A stretch of 64,000 nucleotides of DNA. It comes from DAOSXA01 sp964526835. GTDB taxonomy: Bacteria; Zixibacteria; MSB-5A5; GN15; FEB-12. The stretch's first letter is position 1; each line of letters begins with the position of its first letter. Location: assembly GCA_964526835.1 (NCBI GenBank), contig CAZGMK010000009.1, forward strand, positions 42,223 through 106,222, written 5' to 3'. Shown in pieces: positions 8,614 through 17,863 of this stretch. The notes under the pieces were generated by a model. That model did not search any database, was not told where the DNA came from, and saw only the letters and a list, made by a program, of their open reading frames with translations. The translations under genes were made by a program, and so were the position numbers.

Positions 8614-11589
8614 CTACCAGATCGTGTAGCTGACACTCAGGCCAAGACTCACACCCTTGGTGTAGACGTTGTAGGGGCGCTCTGTCTGGTTGTCATACTT
8701 CTCGCCATCTACCTCATCAAGGTCATAGACGAATCTGATATCATCGTTCAGCAGGTTCTTCGCGCTGAATCTGATGTTGATGTAGTCGAGTACGGGCTGC
8801 GACAACATGAAATCAACTTGTTGTCTCGATTCTTCGTAGATGTCCGGGGTCGGGTAATCGTTGTTAATGGCGAAGCGACGGCCAAACGCATTGTAGAAGA
8901 GCGAGACCGACGTGCCGTACTTCGGATGCTGGTATTCAATGTCCGTATTGATGACATAAGGCGACTGCTGAGCCATTGGGCGCTTGATGTCCTGACCCTG
9001 ATTGGAGGCCAGCTCCTTCTCGGAAACCTCAACCTCGGAGGCGGCAAGAGTAAGGTTGCAGCCGAAATGGAAGTTCCTCAGGCGTGAGGCCAGCCAGTCC
9101 AGCCGGCGCCTGAACTCAAACTCGACCCCGTGTACCCGGCCGGATGGTACGTTTGTGATCGTCTCATTGTAGTTCTGGCCAACCATCGCGATCTCTAGAG
9201 GATCAGTCAGGTTCTTATAGAACCAGCTCAGCGCAATGACTTCCCCGGGACGCACGAACCATTCCCACCGCAGGTCGTAATTGTCGATCGTCGTCAACTC
9301 GAGCGAATCGTTACCGAAGAACAGGCGACCGGAACCGAAGATCTCGGAACTGGCCGGCGCCAGCTCGCGAATCGTCGGACGAGCCAGTGTGCGACCGTAG
9401 GATGCCCTGATGTTCATGTTGTTGGTCGCCTGGTAGATGAAGTTGAGCGATGGCAGCAGATCCGACCGATCGATCCGGCCTGTCTTGACCTTGACTCCCG
9501 CCGCAATAACCTGCTCTACTTCCGATTGCATGTCGGTGGACTCCAGGCGCACACCACCAACGAAACTCAGCCTCTTCGTGAAGGGCACGGGGAATTCCAC
9601 CATAGCGTAAGCACCGCTCAATTTCATATATCCGGCGTATTGGTTCTGACGCTGCGTCGTCTCGAACAGGTAAGGGCCCAGACCATAGTTGTAGTAAATG
9701 ACAGTGTCCCCGCGCAGAACCCGCACCGTGCTGTCGTAGGTCATCCACGTATCGGCGGCCCAGGCATTCGGATCGCCTTGCTGATAGCTTGAGATATTCT
9801 CGTATACAAACTCGCGCGTAGTGTACGATCGGTCTTTGTCGAGATACGACAACCCGGCCTTGAATTTGGCGCTCTTCACCGTCGGCAGGGTCAGGTCGAC
9901 TTTGAATTGGCGATTGTCCTCGTCAAGCCAACGCCAACTCCGCATCGGCCGTTCGGTGCGAGTCTGGTCCATATAGAACCTGTCGTATTCCGGCCCCTCG
10001 GCAACATCGGCGAAGTAGCGGACATCGGGTTCCTTGCCCTTCGTGTCACTCAAAGACAACTGCCAGTCCAGTCGCAGGCCGGGAGCGATACCGCCCAACA
10101 CACTGTTATGGCTCCCGCCCAGCTGCCAGGTGGAGAGGCGACGCTCAGTGTACTTCAGCCAGCGCACCCGAAGGCTGTCATCGCGGTTATTCAAGTGGTA
10201 ATAGTAGGTGCCGGGGTTGTATTCACTAACCTCTTCGCCGGACCGATTGTGGATGAAGGATAGGCTGAGCTTGTGGTTCGTGTGCAGGTCATAGTTGAAC
10301 GAGGCCAGGCCACCCCAGAGCACTTCATCTGATCCGCGCTGAAGTACTGCAGAGGCCTCTTCACTCAGCCCTGCACCCAGATACAGACCCGTCCGGCCAT
10401 CCCGAACGGCTTGTTGGTTGCGACTGTAGGTCAGGCTGGCGACCACCCCCAGTGGCCGATCCTTGATCGTGAACATATCGCCGAACGATAGAGAATAGCC
10501 ATAGTTGAGGGGCGCCTTGTGCGTCGACGCGTTCATCTCCGGACGAAAGGAATTGGACATGTCGTGAAGGTAGTTGACCAGTACGGTGACCGAATCCGGC
10601 ATCGAATCACGGTAGTTGCGGGCGAATAACTTCGGATTCTCTGAAGCCAGACGGTGCCCCATGGTGTCACTACCGACGAAGCTCGGGACGTCACGCAGGC
10701 CGTCGTCATAACCCAGCCAGTCTGTCCCCGACCCTTCCTGGGTCAGGACACCGTTCTCCAGCGAAGTCTCACTGTTGTACCCGGTCTTGACCGAGAATTT
10801 CAGGGTGCGGCGCTCCGGATAATCCTTGGTGCTCAGGTTAGTAGAACCGCCGGCGAAGTCGCCCGGCTTGTCCGGCGCGAAGGTCTTCTCGACCACTATA
10901 TTATCAAGCAGGCCGGCTGGAATCAGGTCCATCGGCACGGCCTGCTTGTCGGGATCGGGACTGGGCAGCGGGCTGCCGTTGAGATTGGTATTCGCGTAGC
11001 GATCGCCAAGGCCGCGAACATATACGAATTTACCGTCTACGACAGTGGCCCCGGTCACCTTACTCATGGCGTCAGCGGCATTCCCGCTGCCCGATCGGGA
11101 GATATCTTCGGCACTGATGGCATCTGATACTGTCATAGCCCTCTGGCGAAGGCGCATCAGAGCCGCTTCCGTCCTCTTCTCAAACCTGGCCTCAACCCGG
11201 ATTCCCTCAACCTCAGTCGCCTGCGGCTGCAGCGTGACATCGACCCGTGTAACCTCTCCGGCCACCACCCTGACGCCGGTGATCATCTTCTGGGTGTAGT
11301 TGATACTGCTGATCACCAGATCGTATTTGCCCTCGGGGACATTGTTAACAAGATACTGCCCCTCGAAGTTGGCCTGGGCGCCCATCATGCTCCCCTCGAT
11401 CAGGGCCGTAGCACCAATGATCGGATCGCCTGTCTCAGCGTCGAGGATCCTGCCCATGACCTTGCCGTTGCCGGCCGCCAGGGCCGGCCCGCAGGCGCCC
11501 AGAATTGCGACAAGTAACAGATGAAGTGTGATCGATTTCACCAGCCGGACCTTCCGTGTCCTTCCGGTGCGATGTGGTGTTGACAACAT
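8614..11589 (-). CDS. TonB-dependent outer-membrane receptor
   Basis: A 991-residue protein. The ATG at 11589 follows GGGAGACACGCAA; a GTG 16 codons in, with its own AAGGTC site, would also give a signal peptide (LHLLLVAILGACGPALA). Domains: signal peptide to about residue 39; a carboxypeptidase-regulatory-like beta sandwich (about 43-125, GRILDAETGDPIIGATALIE); a plug domain (about 145-265) with FVYVRGLGDRYANTNLNG and LPSPDPDKQAVPMDLIP; then a 22-strand-type beta-barrel with repeated aromatic termini, ending in SLGLSVSYTIW, a typical outer-membrane C-terminal signature. It imports an unknown substrate using TonB energy. The plug motif belongs to the receptor class that I recall occurring next to IVARGGKI-type beta-helix proteins. 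A PhoB/OmpR-type regulator is encoded just upstream on the same strand. Confidence 0.9.
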   Translation of the reverse strand: MLSTPHRTGRTRKVRLVKSITLHLLLVAILGACGPALAAGNGKVMGRILDAETGDPIIGATALIEGSMMGAQANFEGQYLVNNVPEGKYDLVISSINYTQKMITGVRVVAGEVTRVDVTLQPQATEVEGIRVEARFEKRTEAALMRLRQRAMTVSDAISAEDISRSGSGNAADAMSKVTGATVVDGKFVYVRGLGDRYANTNLNGSPLPSPDPDKQAVPMDLIPAGLLDNIVVEKTFAPDKPGDFAGGSTNLSTKDYPERRTLKFSVKTGYNSETSLENGVLTQEGSGTDWLGYDDGLRDVPSFVGSDTMGHRLASENPKLFARNYRDSMPDSVTVLVNYLHDMSNSFRPEMNASTHKAPLNYGYSLSFGDMFTIKDRPLGVVASLTYSRNQQAVRDGRTGLYLGAGLSEEASAVLQRGSDEVLWGGLASFNYDLHTNHKLSLSFIHNRSGEEVSEYNPGTYYYHLNNRDDSLRVRWLKYTERRLSTWQLGGSHNSVLGGIAPGLRLDWQLSLSDTKGKEPDVRYFADVAEGPEYDRFYMDQTRTERPMRSWRWLDEDNRQFKVDLTLPTVKSAKFKAGLSYLDKDRSYTTREFVYENISSYQQGDPNAWAADTWMTYDSTVRVLRGDTVIYYNYGLGPYLFETTQRQNQYAGYMKLSGAYAMVEFPVPFTKRLSFVGGVRLESTDMQSEVEQVIAAGVKVKTGRIDRSDLLPSLNFIYQATNNMNIRASYGRTLARPTIRELAPASSEIFGSGRLFFGNDSLELTTIDNYDLRWEWFVRPGEVIALSWFYKNLTDPLEIAMVGQNYNETITNVPSGRVHGVEFEFRRRLDWLASRLRNFHFGCNLTLAASEVEVSEKELASNQGQDIKRPMAQQSPYVINTDIEYQHPKYGTSVSLFYNAFGRRFAINNDYPTPDIYEESRQQVDFMLSQPVLDYINIRFSAKNLLNDDIRFVYDLDEVDGEKYDNQTERPYNVYTKGVSLGLSVSYTIW

Positions 11590-11979
11590 TTGCGTGTCTC
11601 CCAGTTCTTTGAAGTCCCGCGGCGAAGACCTCCTTCGCCGATTTCATCGTTTGCCTTCTCTTCTCAGGCGGGCTCTTCCCGATCTCTCCGCCTTCAAACG
11701 CCGCCAAAGAGCTCTTCAATTGTTAGGGAGATATGAGTGATGCTTTAACATAGGAATAAATCAGCGAGCAGCCAACGCTGAATGAGTCAGGGACGTTGGC
11801 CCGGCCCATCGATTTGGATATTGAGAAAGCCCCTCGCCGAGATTCAACCAACTTTCCTGCCCCTGATCGGGCGAAACCAGGCGGCACTGCGCGCAACAAA
11901 CCGGCATCTTCCGCTTAGTCGCGCCGCTCAGCTACCCGGCGTCAACGGTCCAACCGAGGCATATCAACGGGGACGAGAT
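11590..11979. other. 390-bp intergenic region upstream of the TonB receptor
   Basis: No credible gene. It separates the receptor start from the end of the upstream response regulator. The AT-rich patch at about 11731-11765 is the likeliest promoter location for the receptor, but no convincing -35/-10 pair or Pho box is visible. Confidence 0.4.
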
Positions 11980-12666
11980 TCACTCCCGGAATCGGTACCC
12001 GAACCCGCGGACCGTTTCGATTAAACCCGAACACGCCCCCAGCTTCTTGCGCAGTCCGACTATCTGGACATCGACCGACCGATCCGTCACCACAACTTCG
12101 CCGCCCTGGACGGCGTCAACGATTTCGTATCGCGAGAAAACAACCCCGGCGTTTCGGGCCAGGAGGACGAGAATCTTGAACTCGGTGGGCGTAAGATTGA
12201 TCTGCTTCCCCTTCACCTTGACCACATGACGACGCGGATCGATCAACACCTCGTCGTGCTCGACCACCTCCCGATCCGGCGGATCGGTCTGCTCTTCCAT
12301 GCGCAGGCGGGCTCTTATTCGAGCTGTCAGAACTCTCGGGCTGAACGGCTTGGTGATGTAGTCATCAGCTCCTATCTCAAGTCCGGTGACAATATCGCTT
12401 TCCTCTGTCCGGGCCGTCAGCATCACTATCTGAATGCCCCTCGTGTGCGAGTTCCCCTTTAGCTTCTTGCAAACCTCAAAACCATTGATGCCCGGCAACA
12501 TGACGTCGAGCACAACCAGGTCGGGTACCTCCCGCTCAGCGATCCGAACGCCTTCCTCACCCGTTTCCACGACCGTCACCCGGTATCCGTCGCGACGAAG
12601 ATTGTACTCGACGAGCTCCCGCAGATCGGGATCATCCTCGATAACCAGTATGTGTCCTTTGACCAT
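11980..12666 (-). CDS. OmpR/PhoB-family response regulator
   Basis: A 228-residue regulator. I start it at the ATG at 12666 (MVKGHILVIEDD), which gives a normal receiver N-terminus; a longer frame begins at 12717. Receiver domain about 4-120: acidic pair EDD, phospho-acceptor D in LVVLDVMLPG, T in MLTART, K in YITKPFSP. The C-terminal winged helix (about 130-228) has the family hallmarks LTPTEFKILVLLARN, RYEIVDAV and VRGFGYRF. No histidine kinase gene is adjacent, so its partner is unknown. It lies upstream of, and same-strand with, the TonB receptor and beta-helix genes but is separated from them by 390 bases, so direct control of those genes is only a suggestion. Confidence 0.9.
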   Translation of the reverse strand: MVKGHILVIEDDPDLRELVEYNLRRDGYRVTVVETGEEGVRIAEREVPDLVVLDVMLPGINGFEVCKKLKGNSHTRGIQIVMLTARTEESDIVTGLEIGADDYITKPFSPRVLTARIRARLRMEEQTDPPDREVVEHDEVLIDPRRHVVKVKGKQINLTPTEFKILVLLARNAGVVFSRYEIVDAVQGGEVVVTDRSVDVQIVGLRKKLGACSGLIETVRGFGYRFRE

Positions 12667-12921
12667 CAACGGTCTCCGACTCAATTGTTCGGGCTTGTTC
12701 GAAGTCCATCTTGACATTGAACTTGAATAAGAAGCATCGATTCACCGAGTGCTAGGGATTGATTAATATTTGGTTAAGCCGAGTTGCTCTTCGCGCCTGC
12801 TGAAACCGACCTCGAAGGCCCTGTCCACCGATTGTACTTGCCCGGATGGCGCGATCCTGCTATACCAATAACCGGCATGTTGGACCATTCTGACTAGTTC
12901 CCCGTCCCGAGGACCCACTGA

Positions 12922-13719
12922 ATGCGACTGGCCTGGCTGACTGACATACACCTGAATTTCCTCGACCCGGCGCAACTAACCGAGTTCATCGCCGAGCTCG
13001 CCGGGGCCGAGGTCGACGCCTACCTGATCTCGGGGGACATCGGCGAGGCTCCCACGGTGGAGGATTTCCTGCGGACTTTGCACGATAACCTCCCGTCCCC
13101 GATCTACTTTGTGCTGGGGAACCACGACTACTACCGAGCTTCGGTGGCCTGGGTCACCCGCCGAATAACAGCACTCAGCCAGGAGCACCCAGGGCTGCAA
13201 TGGCTCAGCCAGGCGGGGGCTGTCAACCTGACCGACTCCACCGCGCTCCTGGGACACGAATCATGGGCCGACGGCGGGTATGGCGACTACCAGCGCAGCC
13301 CGGTCGAACTCAACGATCATTACCTGATCGCTGACCTGGCCGGCCTGTCCCGTCCAGCCCGACTTGAACAGATGCAGAATCTGGCCGGCCGCGCGACCGA
13401 TCGCATTCGCAAGAATCTGGTCCAGGCGCTACGGGATCGGTCCCGAGCCATCCTGGTCACCCACGTGCCTCCATTCGCCGAGGTGTCGCAATACCGGGGT
13501 CGGCAGGCCAGTGACGAATTCCTGCCCTTCTACGCCTGCAAGGTCCTCGGCGACATGCTGCTGAAGCTCATGCGAGCGCGACCCGAACGACACCTCACAG
13601 TCCTTTGCGGCCACACGCACTTCGCTGCCCAGCGCAAGATGCTGCCCAATCTCGAAGTGCTTGTGGGGGGCACAACCTACGGCCGCCCGAAGATCCAGCA
13701 GATCATTGAGATAGCCTGA
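12922..13719 (+). CDS. Calcineurin-like metallophosphoesterase
   Basis: A 265-residue cytoplasmic phosphoesterase. All dimetal-site motifs are present: TDIHLN (D-x-H), SGDIGE (GD), LGNHDYY (GNHD), the single H of THVPPF, and GHTHF (GHTH). Binding two divalent metals and hydrolysing a phosphoester is expected; the substrate is unknown. Its start is 256 bases from, and divergent to, the response regulator at 12666. It is not part of an obvious operon. Confidence 0.88.
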   Translation: MRLAWLTDIHLNFLDPAQLTEFIAELAGAEVDAYLISGDIGEAPTVEDFLRTLHDNLPSPIYFVLGNHDYYRASVAWVTRRITALSQEHPGLQWLSQAGAVNLTDSTALLGHESWADGGYGDYQRSPVELNDHYLIADLAGLSRPARLEQMQNLAGRATDRIRKNLVQALRDRSRAILVTHVPPFAEVSQYRGRQASDEFLPFYACKVLGDMLLKLMRARPERHLTVLCGHTHFAAQRKMLPNLEVLVGGTTYGRPKIQQIIEIA

Positions 13720-13890
13720 CCAGCACCGCATTCCCGGGCTGCACGCTCCGTGATCGTCAGAATGCTCCGTACCGAATCTTCACTCCGCCCCGCCTCGTTA
13801 TGTATCAGACCGGCACTTAAGTCACACGAGTGTGGCCCGGGCTGTGCTAACCCCCGGCGTGACAACAACATGGAACCTTAGCAGCATTCC

Positions 13891-13906
13891 TGGCACGGTT
13901 ATTGTT
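13891..13906 (+). promoter_or_regulatory. Possible sigma-54 promoter, imperfect -12
   Basis: TGGCACGGTTATTGTT has a perfect -24 element (TGGCACG) and correct spacing, but the -12 reads TTGTT rather than TTGCT. It is 86 bases upstream of the CBS-domain gene. Given two consensus and one near-consensus sites in the window, this weaker one is worth noting but not certain. Confidence 0.4.
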
Positions 13907-13991
13907 AGAAACGGGATGACAGACTAAGGCGGAATGATGCCTTTCCATCAGGATGCGGAATGCACATTCCAGAACAAAAGGAGTTCGGACT

Positions 13992-14414
13992 ATGAAACTG
14001 GTAAAAGAAGCAATGGCCAAGCGTGTGAAGCTCACTCACCCTCAGGATACAATCGTTGAAGCCGCAGCTACGATGAAGGAATTCGATGTCGGTATGCTGC
14101 CGGTGGCCGAAGGCGACAAACTTGTCGGCGCTGTCACCGACCGCGATATCGTCGTACGCGGCGTGGCTAAAGAGATGAATCCCACCGAAACCCGGGTGGG
14201 CGATGTCATGACGCATGACGTCGATGTCTGCTATGAGGACCAGTCAATTGAAGAAGTCGCCAAGGTAATGAAGCAGGACCAGATCCGACGCGTTATCGTC
14301 GTCAACCGCGATGACCAGCTCGCCGGTGTCGTTTCGCTGGGCGATCTGGCCGGCCATACCGATGTTGAGACGTCGGGCGAAGTCCTGCGCAAGATATCAA
14401 AGCCCAGCGCATAG
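13992..14414 (+). CDS. Two-CBS-domain protein
   Basis: A 140-residue cytoplasmic protein made of a tandem CBS pair. The ATG at 13992 follows AAAAGGAG. Each half has the CBS core: VTDRDIVVRGVAK in the first and RVIVVNRDDQLAGVVSLGDLA in the second, with the inter-CBS MTHDVDVCYED segment. Such stand-alone pairs bind adenine nucleotides and act as energy sensors. They are frequent in stress and hypoxia regulons, including Hrp1 (Rv2626c) of the mycobacterial DosR set. A possible sigma-54 promoter precedes it and a hairpin follows, so it is probably monocistronic. Confidence 0.9.
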   Translation: MKLVKEAMAKRVKLTHPQDTIVEAAATMKEFDVGMLPVAEGDKLVGAVTDRDIVVRGVAKEMNPTETRVGDVMTHDVDVCYEDQSIEEVAKVMKQDQIRRVIVVNRDDQLAGVVSLGDLAGHTDVETSGEVLRKISKPSA

Positions 14415-14427
14415 ACGGGTCTACCGT

Positions 14428-14459
14428 GATGGGGGAACGGTAAGGATCCTCCCCATCAT
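14428..14459 (+). terminator. Hairpin after the CBS gene
   Basis: Arms 14428-14435 (TGATGGGG) and 14452-14459 (CCCCATCA) pair perfectly around a 16-base loop, 14 bases after the CBS stop codon. No T-run follows. Confidence 0.45.
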
Positions 14460-14481
14460 CGTGTACACCACGTCAGGTGCG

Positions 14482-14634
14482 ATGTCCCATTTACTCGTGC
14501 ATTTGGTTTGGAGCTTCCTCCTCGGCGTGATCTACACTCCACCACAAACTGAGTACGTCATAGAGCGAAAGGAAGCAGAAGCGCGCGCCGAAAGAGTGCC
14601 CCATCCGAAGGCCGCCGCCGAACCGGCACGCTAA
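14482..14634 (+). CDS. Small putative membrane peptide, doubtful
   Basis: A possible 50-codon ORF (MSHLLVHLVWSFLLGVIYTP...) with one hydrophobic N-terminal helix and a charged, Ala/Pro-rich tail. It sits between the CBS and Rieske genes with no recognisable binding site. Small membrane peptides of this shape occur, but no family was recognised and the call is weak. Confidence 0.3.
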   Translation: MSHLLVHLVWSFLLGVIYTPPQTEYVIERKEAEARAERVPHPKAAAEPAR

Positions 14635-14682
14635 TCACCTCTATCACACGAATCCGGGATGTGAATCGAAAGGACTGTACTG

Positions 14683-16269
14683 ATGAGTCACAAAGAGCAT
14701 CGAATCGCCAAGACCACGGATCTTGAAGATGGTCAGATGAAAGGGTATGAAGTCGACGATCACAAGATCCTGTTGCGCAAAATTGACGGTGAGTACTATG
14801 CCGGGGTCGGCAAATGCCCGCACTACGGAGCCTCTCTCGACGGGGGCGCTATGAGCCGCGAGCGGATTGTCTGCCCCTGGCATCACGCCTCCTTCGACGT
14901 CAAGACAGGAGAACTGCTCGAACCGCCGGCAACCGACTCCTTGCCTCAATACGAGGTGAAGATCGACGGCGACGATGTCATCGTCGTGTTGCCGGAAAGC
15001 TTATCCGAAGTCAAGAGGCCGGTTGTCATTAGGCACGACCCTGAGGTTGACAGTCGTACCTTTGTCATCCTCGGTGCCGGAGCCGCCGGCAATGCAGCGG
15101 CCGAAACCCTGCGACATGACGGTTTCGGCGGCCGGCTGGTCATGATCACGAAAGAAGAACAGATGCCATACGACCGCACCAACCTGACCAAGATGTTCCT
15201 CCGCGGCGATGCCGATGCCAAGACTGTCTCTCTGCGCGACCGTGACTTCTACCAGAAACGCGATATCGAGCTGGTCACGGGTAAGCGGGCTCGCGGGGTC
15301 GACACCGAACAACGCAGCATATCGTTTGACGATGGCGATAAGATGAACTACGATGTCCTCCTGCTGGCATTGGGCGGGCGTCCCCGCAAGCTCGATTTGC
15401 CGGGGGCAGATTTGGAGAACGTCTTCACCATCCGCAGTCTCGAAGACGCCGGCAATCTGGTCGAGGCAGTGAAAGGCGCCAAACGGGCGGTGGTGGTTGG
15501 GGCCAGCTTCATTGGCCTCGAAACCGCCTCGTCGCTGCGACAGCACGATCTGCCGGTTACAGTCATAGCCCCGGAGGAAACCCCCCTCCAGAGAACTGTC
15601 GGTCCTGAGATTGGCCGGTTGCTGCAGCGCAAACACGAAGAACAGGGGACAGTCTTCCAGCTCGGGCGTATGGTCAGCCGGATCGAGGGCGACGGCAAGG
15701 TGCAAAGAGTCATCACTGCTGAGGGCGATGAGATCGAAGCCGACCTGCTGGTCTTCGGTGTGGGTGTCGATCCGGCCTCGGATACGTTGCAGGGAGTCGA
15801 ATCTCAAACTGATGGCAGCATAGAGGTCGACGAACACTTTCGGGCCGCCGACGGTCTCTACGCCGTCGGTGACATCGCCCGTTTCCCAGACTGGTGCACC
15901 GGCCAGCATACGCGCATCGAGCACTGGCGCACCGCCGAGCAACACGGCCGCACCGCCGCCCACAACATGGCAGGCAAGAAGACTCCCTACCGCAGCATCC
16001 CGTTCTTCTGGACAATGCAGGCCGGAACGCAACTGCGCTATGTCGGCCACGCCAGCGAATGGGACGACTTCTTCGTTGACGGTAACATCGACGAAGGTAA
16101 GTTCATCGCCTACTACCTCAAGGATGATCGTATCCTGGCTGCAGCCGGGACCGGCCGTGACGCCGATATGGCAGCCCTGCAGGAACTGATGCGGCTGGAT
16201 CGGATGCCGCCATTGCAGGAACTGCGCGATGGCGAGGTTGACCTCGTCAAGCGCTTAGCGGTTGCCTGA
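14683..16269 (+). CDS. Rieske/FAD-NAD(P) pyridine-nucleotide-disulfide oxidoreductase (AIF-like)
   Basis: A 528-residue fusion. Residues about 1-105 are a Rieske [2Fe-2S] domain with CPHYG and CPWHHASFD, the C-x-H...C-x2-H ligand pattern. From about 125 on is an FAD/NAD-binding oxidoreductase: ILGAGAAGNAAAETLR (FAD fold), ALGGRPRKLDLPG, VVVGASFIGLETA (NAD fold) and LYAVGDIARFPDW (FAD-binding). The C-terminal domain matches the reductase C-terminus. The architecture is that of Nfrl/AIFM3-like bacterial reductases that move electrons from NAD(P)H to an unknown acceptor in the cytoplasm. The ATG follows AAAGGACTG. The last base of its TGA is the first base of the next start codon, so a small CxxCH membrane protein is coupled to it. 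Confidence 0.9.
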   Translation: MSHKEHRIAKTTDLEDGQMKGYEVDDHKILLRKIDGEYYAGVGKCPHYGASLDGGAMSRERIVCPWHHASFDVKTGELLEPPATDSLPQYEVKIDGDDVIVVLPESLSEVKRPVVIRHDPEVDSRTFVILGAGAAGNAAAETLRHDGFGGRLVMITKEEQMPYDRTNLTKMFLRGDADAKTVSLRDRDFYQKRDIELVTGKRARGVDTEQRSISFDDGDKMNYDVLLLALGGRPRKLDLPGADLENVFTIRSLEDAGNLVEAVKGAKRAVVVGASFIGLETASSLRQHDLPVTVIAPEETPLQRTVGPEIGRLLQRKHEEQGTVFQLGRMVSRIEGDGKVQRVITAEGDEIEADLLVFGVGVDPASDTLQGVESQTDGSIEVDEHFRAADGLYAVGDIARFPDWCTGQHTRIEHWRTAEQHGRTAAHNMAGKKTPYRSIPFFWTMQAGTQLRYVGHASEWDDFFVDGNIDEGKFIAYYLKDDRILAAAGTGRDADMAALQELMRLDRMPPLQELRDGEVDLVKRLAVA

Positions 16270-16535
16270 TGGCCGACAACGCTCCAGACGAATCATCAGG
16301 TGCGCGCACCGGTATGTACTGGACACGCCTCGCCTGGTGGTTGCTGTGGCTGGTCTTCGTCGCAGTCGTTCCACTCAGTATTCGCGCCCGATCCGAAGAC
16401 ACCACCAACAACACCACCGGCGCCTGCATGACCTGCCATCGTACTGTCACGCCGGGACGAAGCCACCTGTCTTGCCGACTGTCAGGACCCCTGGAGGCCG
16501 GTTGGTTACACTGTCCGCGCCTACGGGGTCGGTAA
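16269..16535 (+). CDS. Small membrane protein with a single CxxCH motif
   Basis: An 88-residue ORF beginning at the last base of the preceding stop codon. A transmembrane helix (WTRLAWWLLWLVFVAVVPL, about 18-36) is followed by CMTCH at about 53-57, a c-type heme-binding motif expected to lie on the periplasmic side. The remainder is basic and has no distal Met ligand of a standard cytochrome c domain; it may be truncated. Its tail overlaps the end of the convergent kinase gene by 15 bases. Either a mini-cytochrome partner of the Rieske reductase or a degraded one. Confidence 0.5.
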   Translation: MADNAPDESSGARTGMYWTRLAWWLLWLVFVAVVPLSIRARSEDTTNNTTGACMTCHRTVTPGRSHLSCRLSGPLEAGWLHCPRLRGR

Positions 16536-17651
16536 AGACCCGACTCCTGCCGCAATCGGAAGCTGTACCGTGAACGTTGTTCCGCGACCCGGGCCCGAAG
16601 TCACGCCCACCGATCCGCCGTATCGCTCGATCACTCGCTTCACCGTCGCCAGGCCGAGACCTGTTCCCTCGCCCGGAGCCTTCGTCGTGACAAAGGGCTC
16701 GAACACGCTTGCGGCCGCCGATTCATCCAGGCCGGGACCATTATCACTCACCGTCAGCATGACGGTATGGTCATCGGGGTCGGGCCGGACATCGATTTCT
16801 ACGGCACCCTGATCTCCCACGGCCTGAACTCCGTTGGTCAGAAGATTCATAATCGCCTGCATTACTTCGGTTCGACAGGCCGTCACCATTACCATACGGC
16901 CCGGATGACTCCAGAGTATCCTGACTTCGGGCGGAGTGCCGGCGCTGAGCATCTGAACGCAGTTGTCCACCGCACTGCAAAGATCAACGGGTTCGTTTGT
17001 GCCCTTGCCGGCGCCTGTGCGGGCGGCCTGGAGAACATGTCCGGAAATGTCGGCGGCGTAACGGGCGCTGGCGATGATTCGATCCAGCCCGCTGCTGGCC
17101 TGGCTATCGTCGACCTCCCTGGCCTTCATTACTTCGGCGCTCCCGAGAATACCGGAGATGGCGTTCCTCAGGTCGTGCACCGCCTGTACCGCAACCAGCC
17201 CGGCCAGCTCGAGGCGCTGGGCGTGTTCTAGCTGCTCTTGCAGCCTCTGCCTTTGGTCCAACAGTTCATCCTGATAACGTTTGAGACGGAGGGCGTTGCG
17301 CACCCGCGCCGTCAATTCATGCGGATCCACCGGCTTGCTCAGGTAATCCGTGGCCCCCATGCCCAGAGCCGCATTGCGAACCGAGTTGTCCGTTTCACCG
17401 GTCAACATGATAACCGGAAGATGCTGGAAGCGTGCTGTCGCGCGAAGGCGGGTCAGCAATTCGACCCCGTCCGTACCGGGCATCCGGATATCCGAGATGA
17501 CCAGATCTACGGGCTGGCTCTGCAGAATCTCCAGAGCCTCGCCGGCGCCGCAGGCCTCCGCCGTCTGACACTCAATTCCCTGGGCACGCACCATTCGCTG
17601 CAGACTCTTGACTATGTTCTTTTCGTCGTCTACGAACAGGATTGTCTGCAA
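16521..17651 (-). CDS. Response regulator-histidine kinase hybrid
   Basis: A 376-residue cytoplasmic protein. I start it at TTG 17651 because AAGGAG lies 8 bases upstream and the protein then begins at the receiver (LQTILFVDDEKN); a longer frame reaches 17756 but has no similarity. Receiver domain about 1-120 (DD pair, D in LVISDIRMPG, T in MLTGET, K in YLSKPVDP). A helical linker (about 125-150) leads to a dimerisation domain with HDLRN, phosphorylatable His about 159, and an ATPase domain with NLLTNGVQAV, DNGPGLDE and GTGLGLATVKR. There is no input membrane domain. It is probably a signalling component acting downstream of the kinase at 21116-23494. Confidence 0.88.
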   Translation of the reverse strand: MQTILFVDDEKNIVKSLQRMVRAQGIECQTAEACGAGEALEILQSQPVDLVISDIRMPGTDGVELLTRLRATARFQHLPVIMLTGETDNSVRNAALGMGATDYLSKPVDPHELTARVRNALRLKRYQDELLDQRQRLQEQLEHAQRLELAGLVAVQAVHDLRNAISGILGSAEVMKAREVDDSQASSGLDRIIASARYAADISGHVLQAARTGAGKGTNEPVDLCSAVDNCVQMLSAGTPPEVRILWSHPGRMVMVTACRTEVMQAIMNLLTNGVQAVGDQGAVEIDVRPDPDDHTVMLTVSDNGPGLDESAAASVFEPFVTTKAPGEGTGLGLATVKRVIERYGGSVGVTSGPGRGTTFTVQLPIAAGVGSLPTP

Positions 17652-17863
17652 AACACTGTCTCCTTGTTCAACGGCCAATTGCGACTCATGCCCGCATCGA
17701 TTCCGGGCAGGTTGTTCGACGCCCACGAAGCGCGACGAGCCAGCCGGTTTGGCCAAACCTGTCCTTCGTCACCGGCGTCGCGCCTGGATCTTCGCTATTC
17801 GACGAGCAGCTTCCTCCAAACATCCCCGGGCCCTTCCCGTCGTACCGTTCATGCTGCAGGCCC

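Noticed and set aside
15001..16050. 349-codon minus-strand ORF
   Set aside because: Antisense shadow of the Rieske/FAD oxidoreductase, which has unambiguous motifs.
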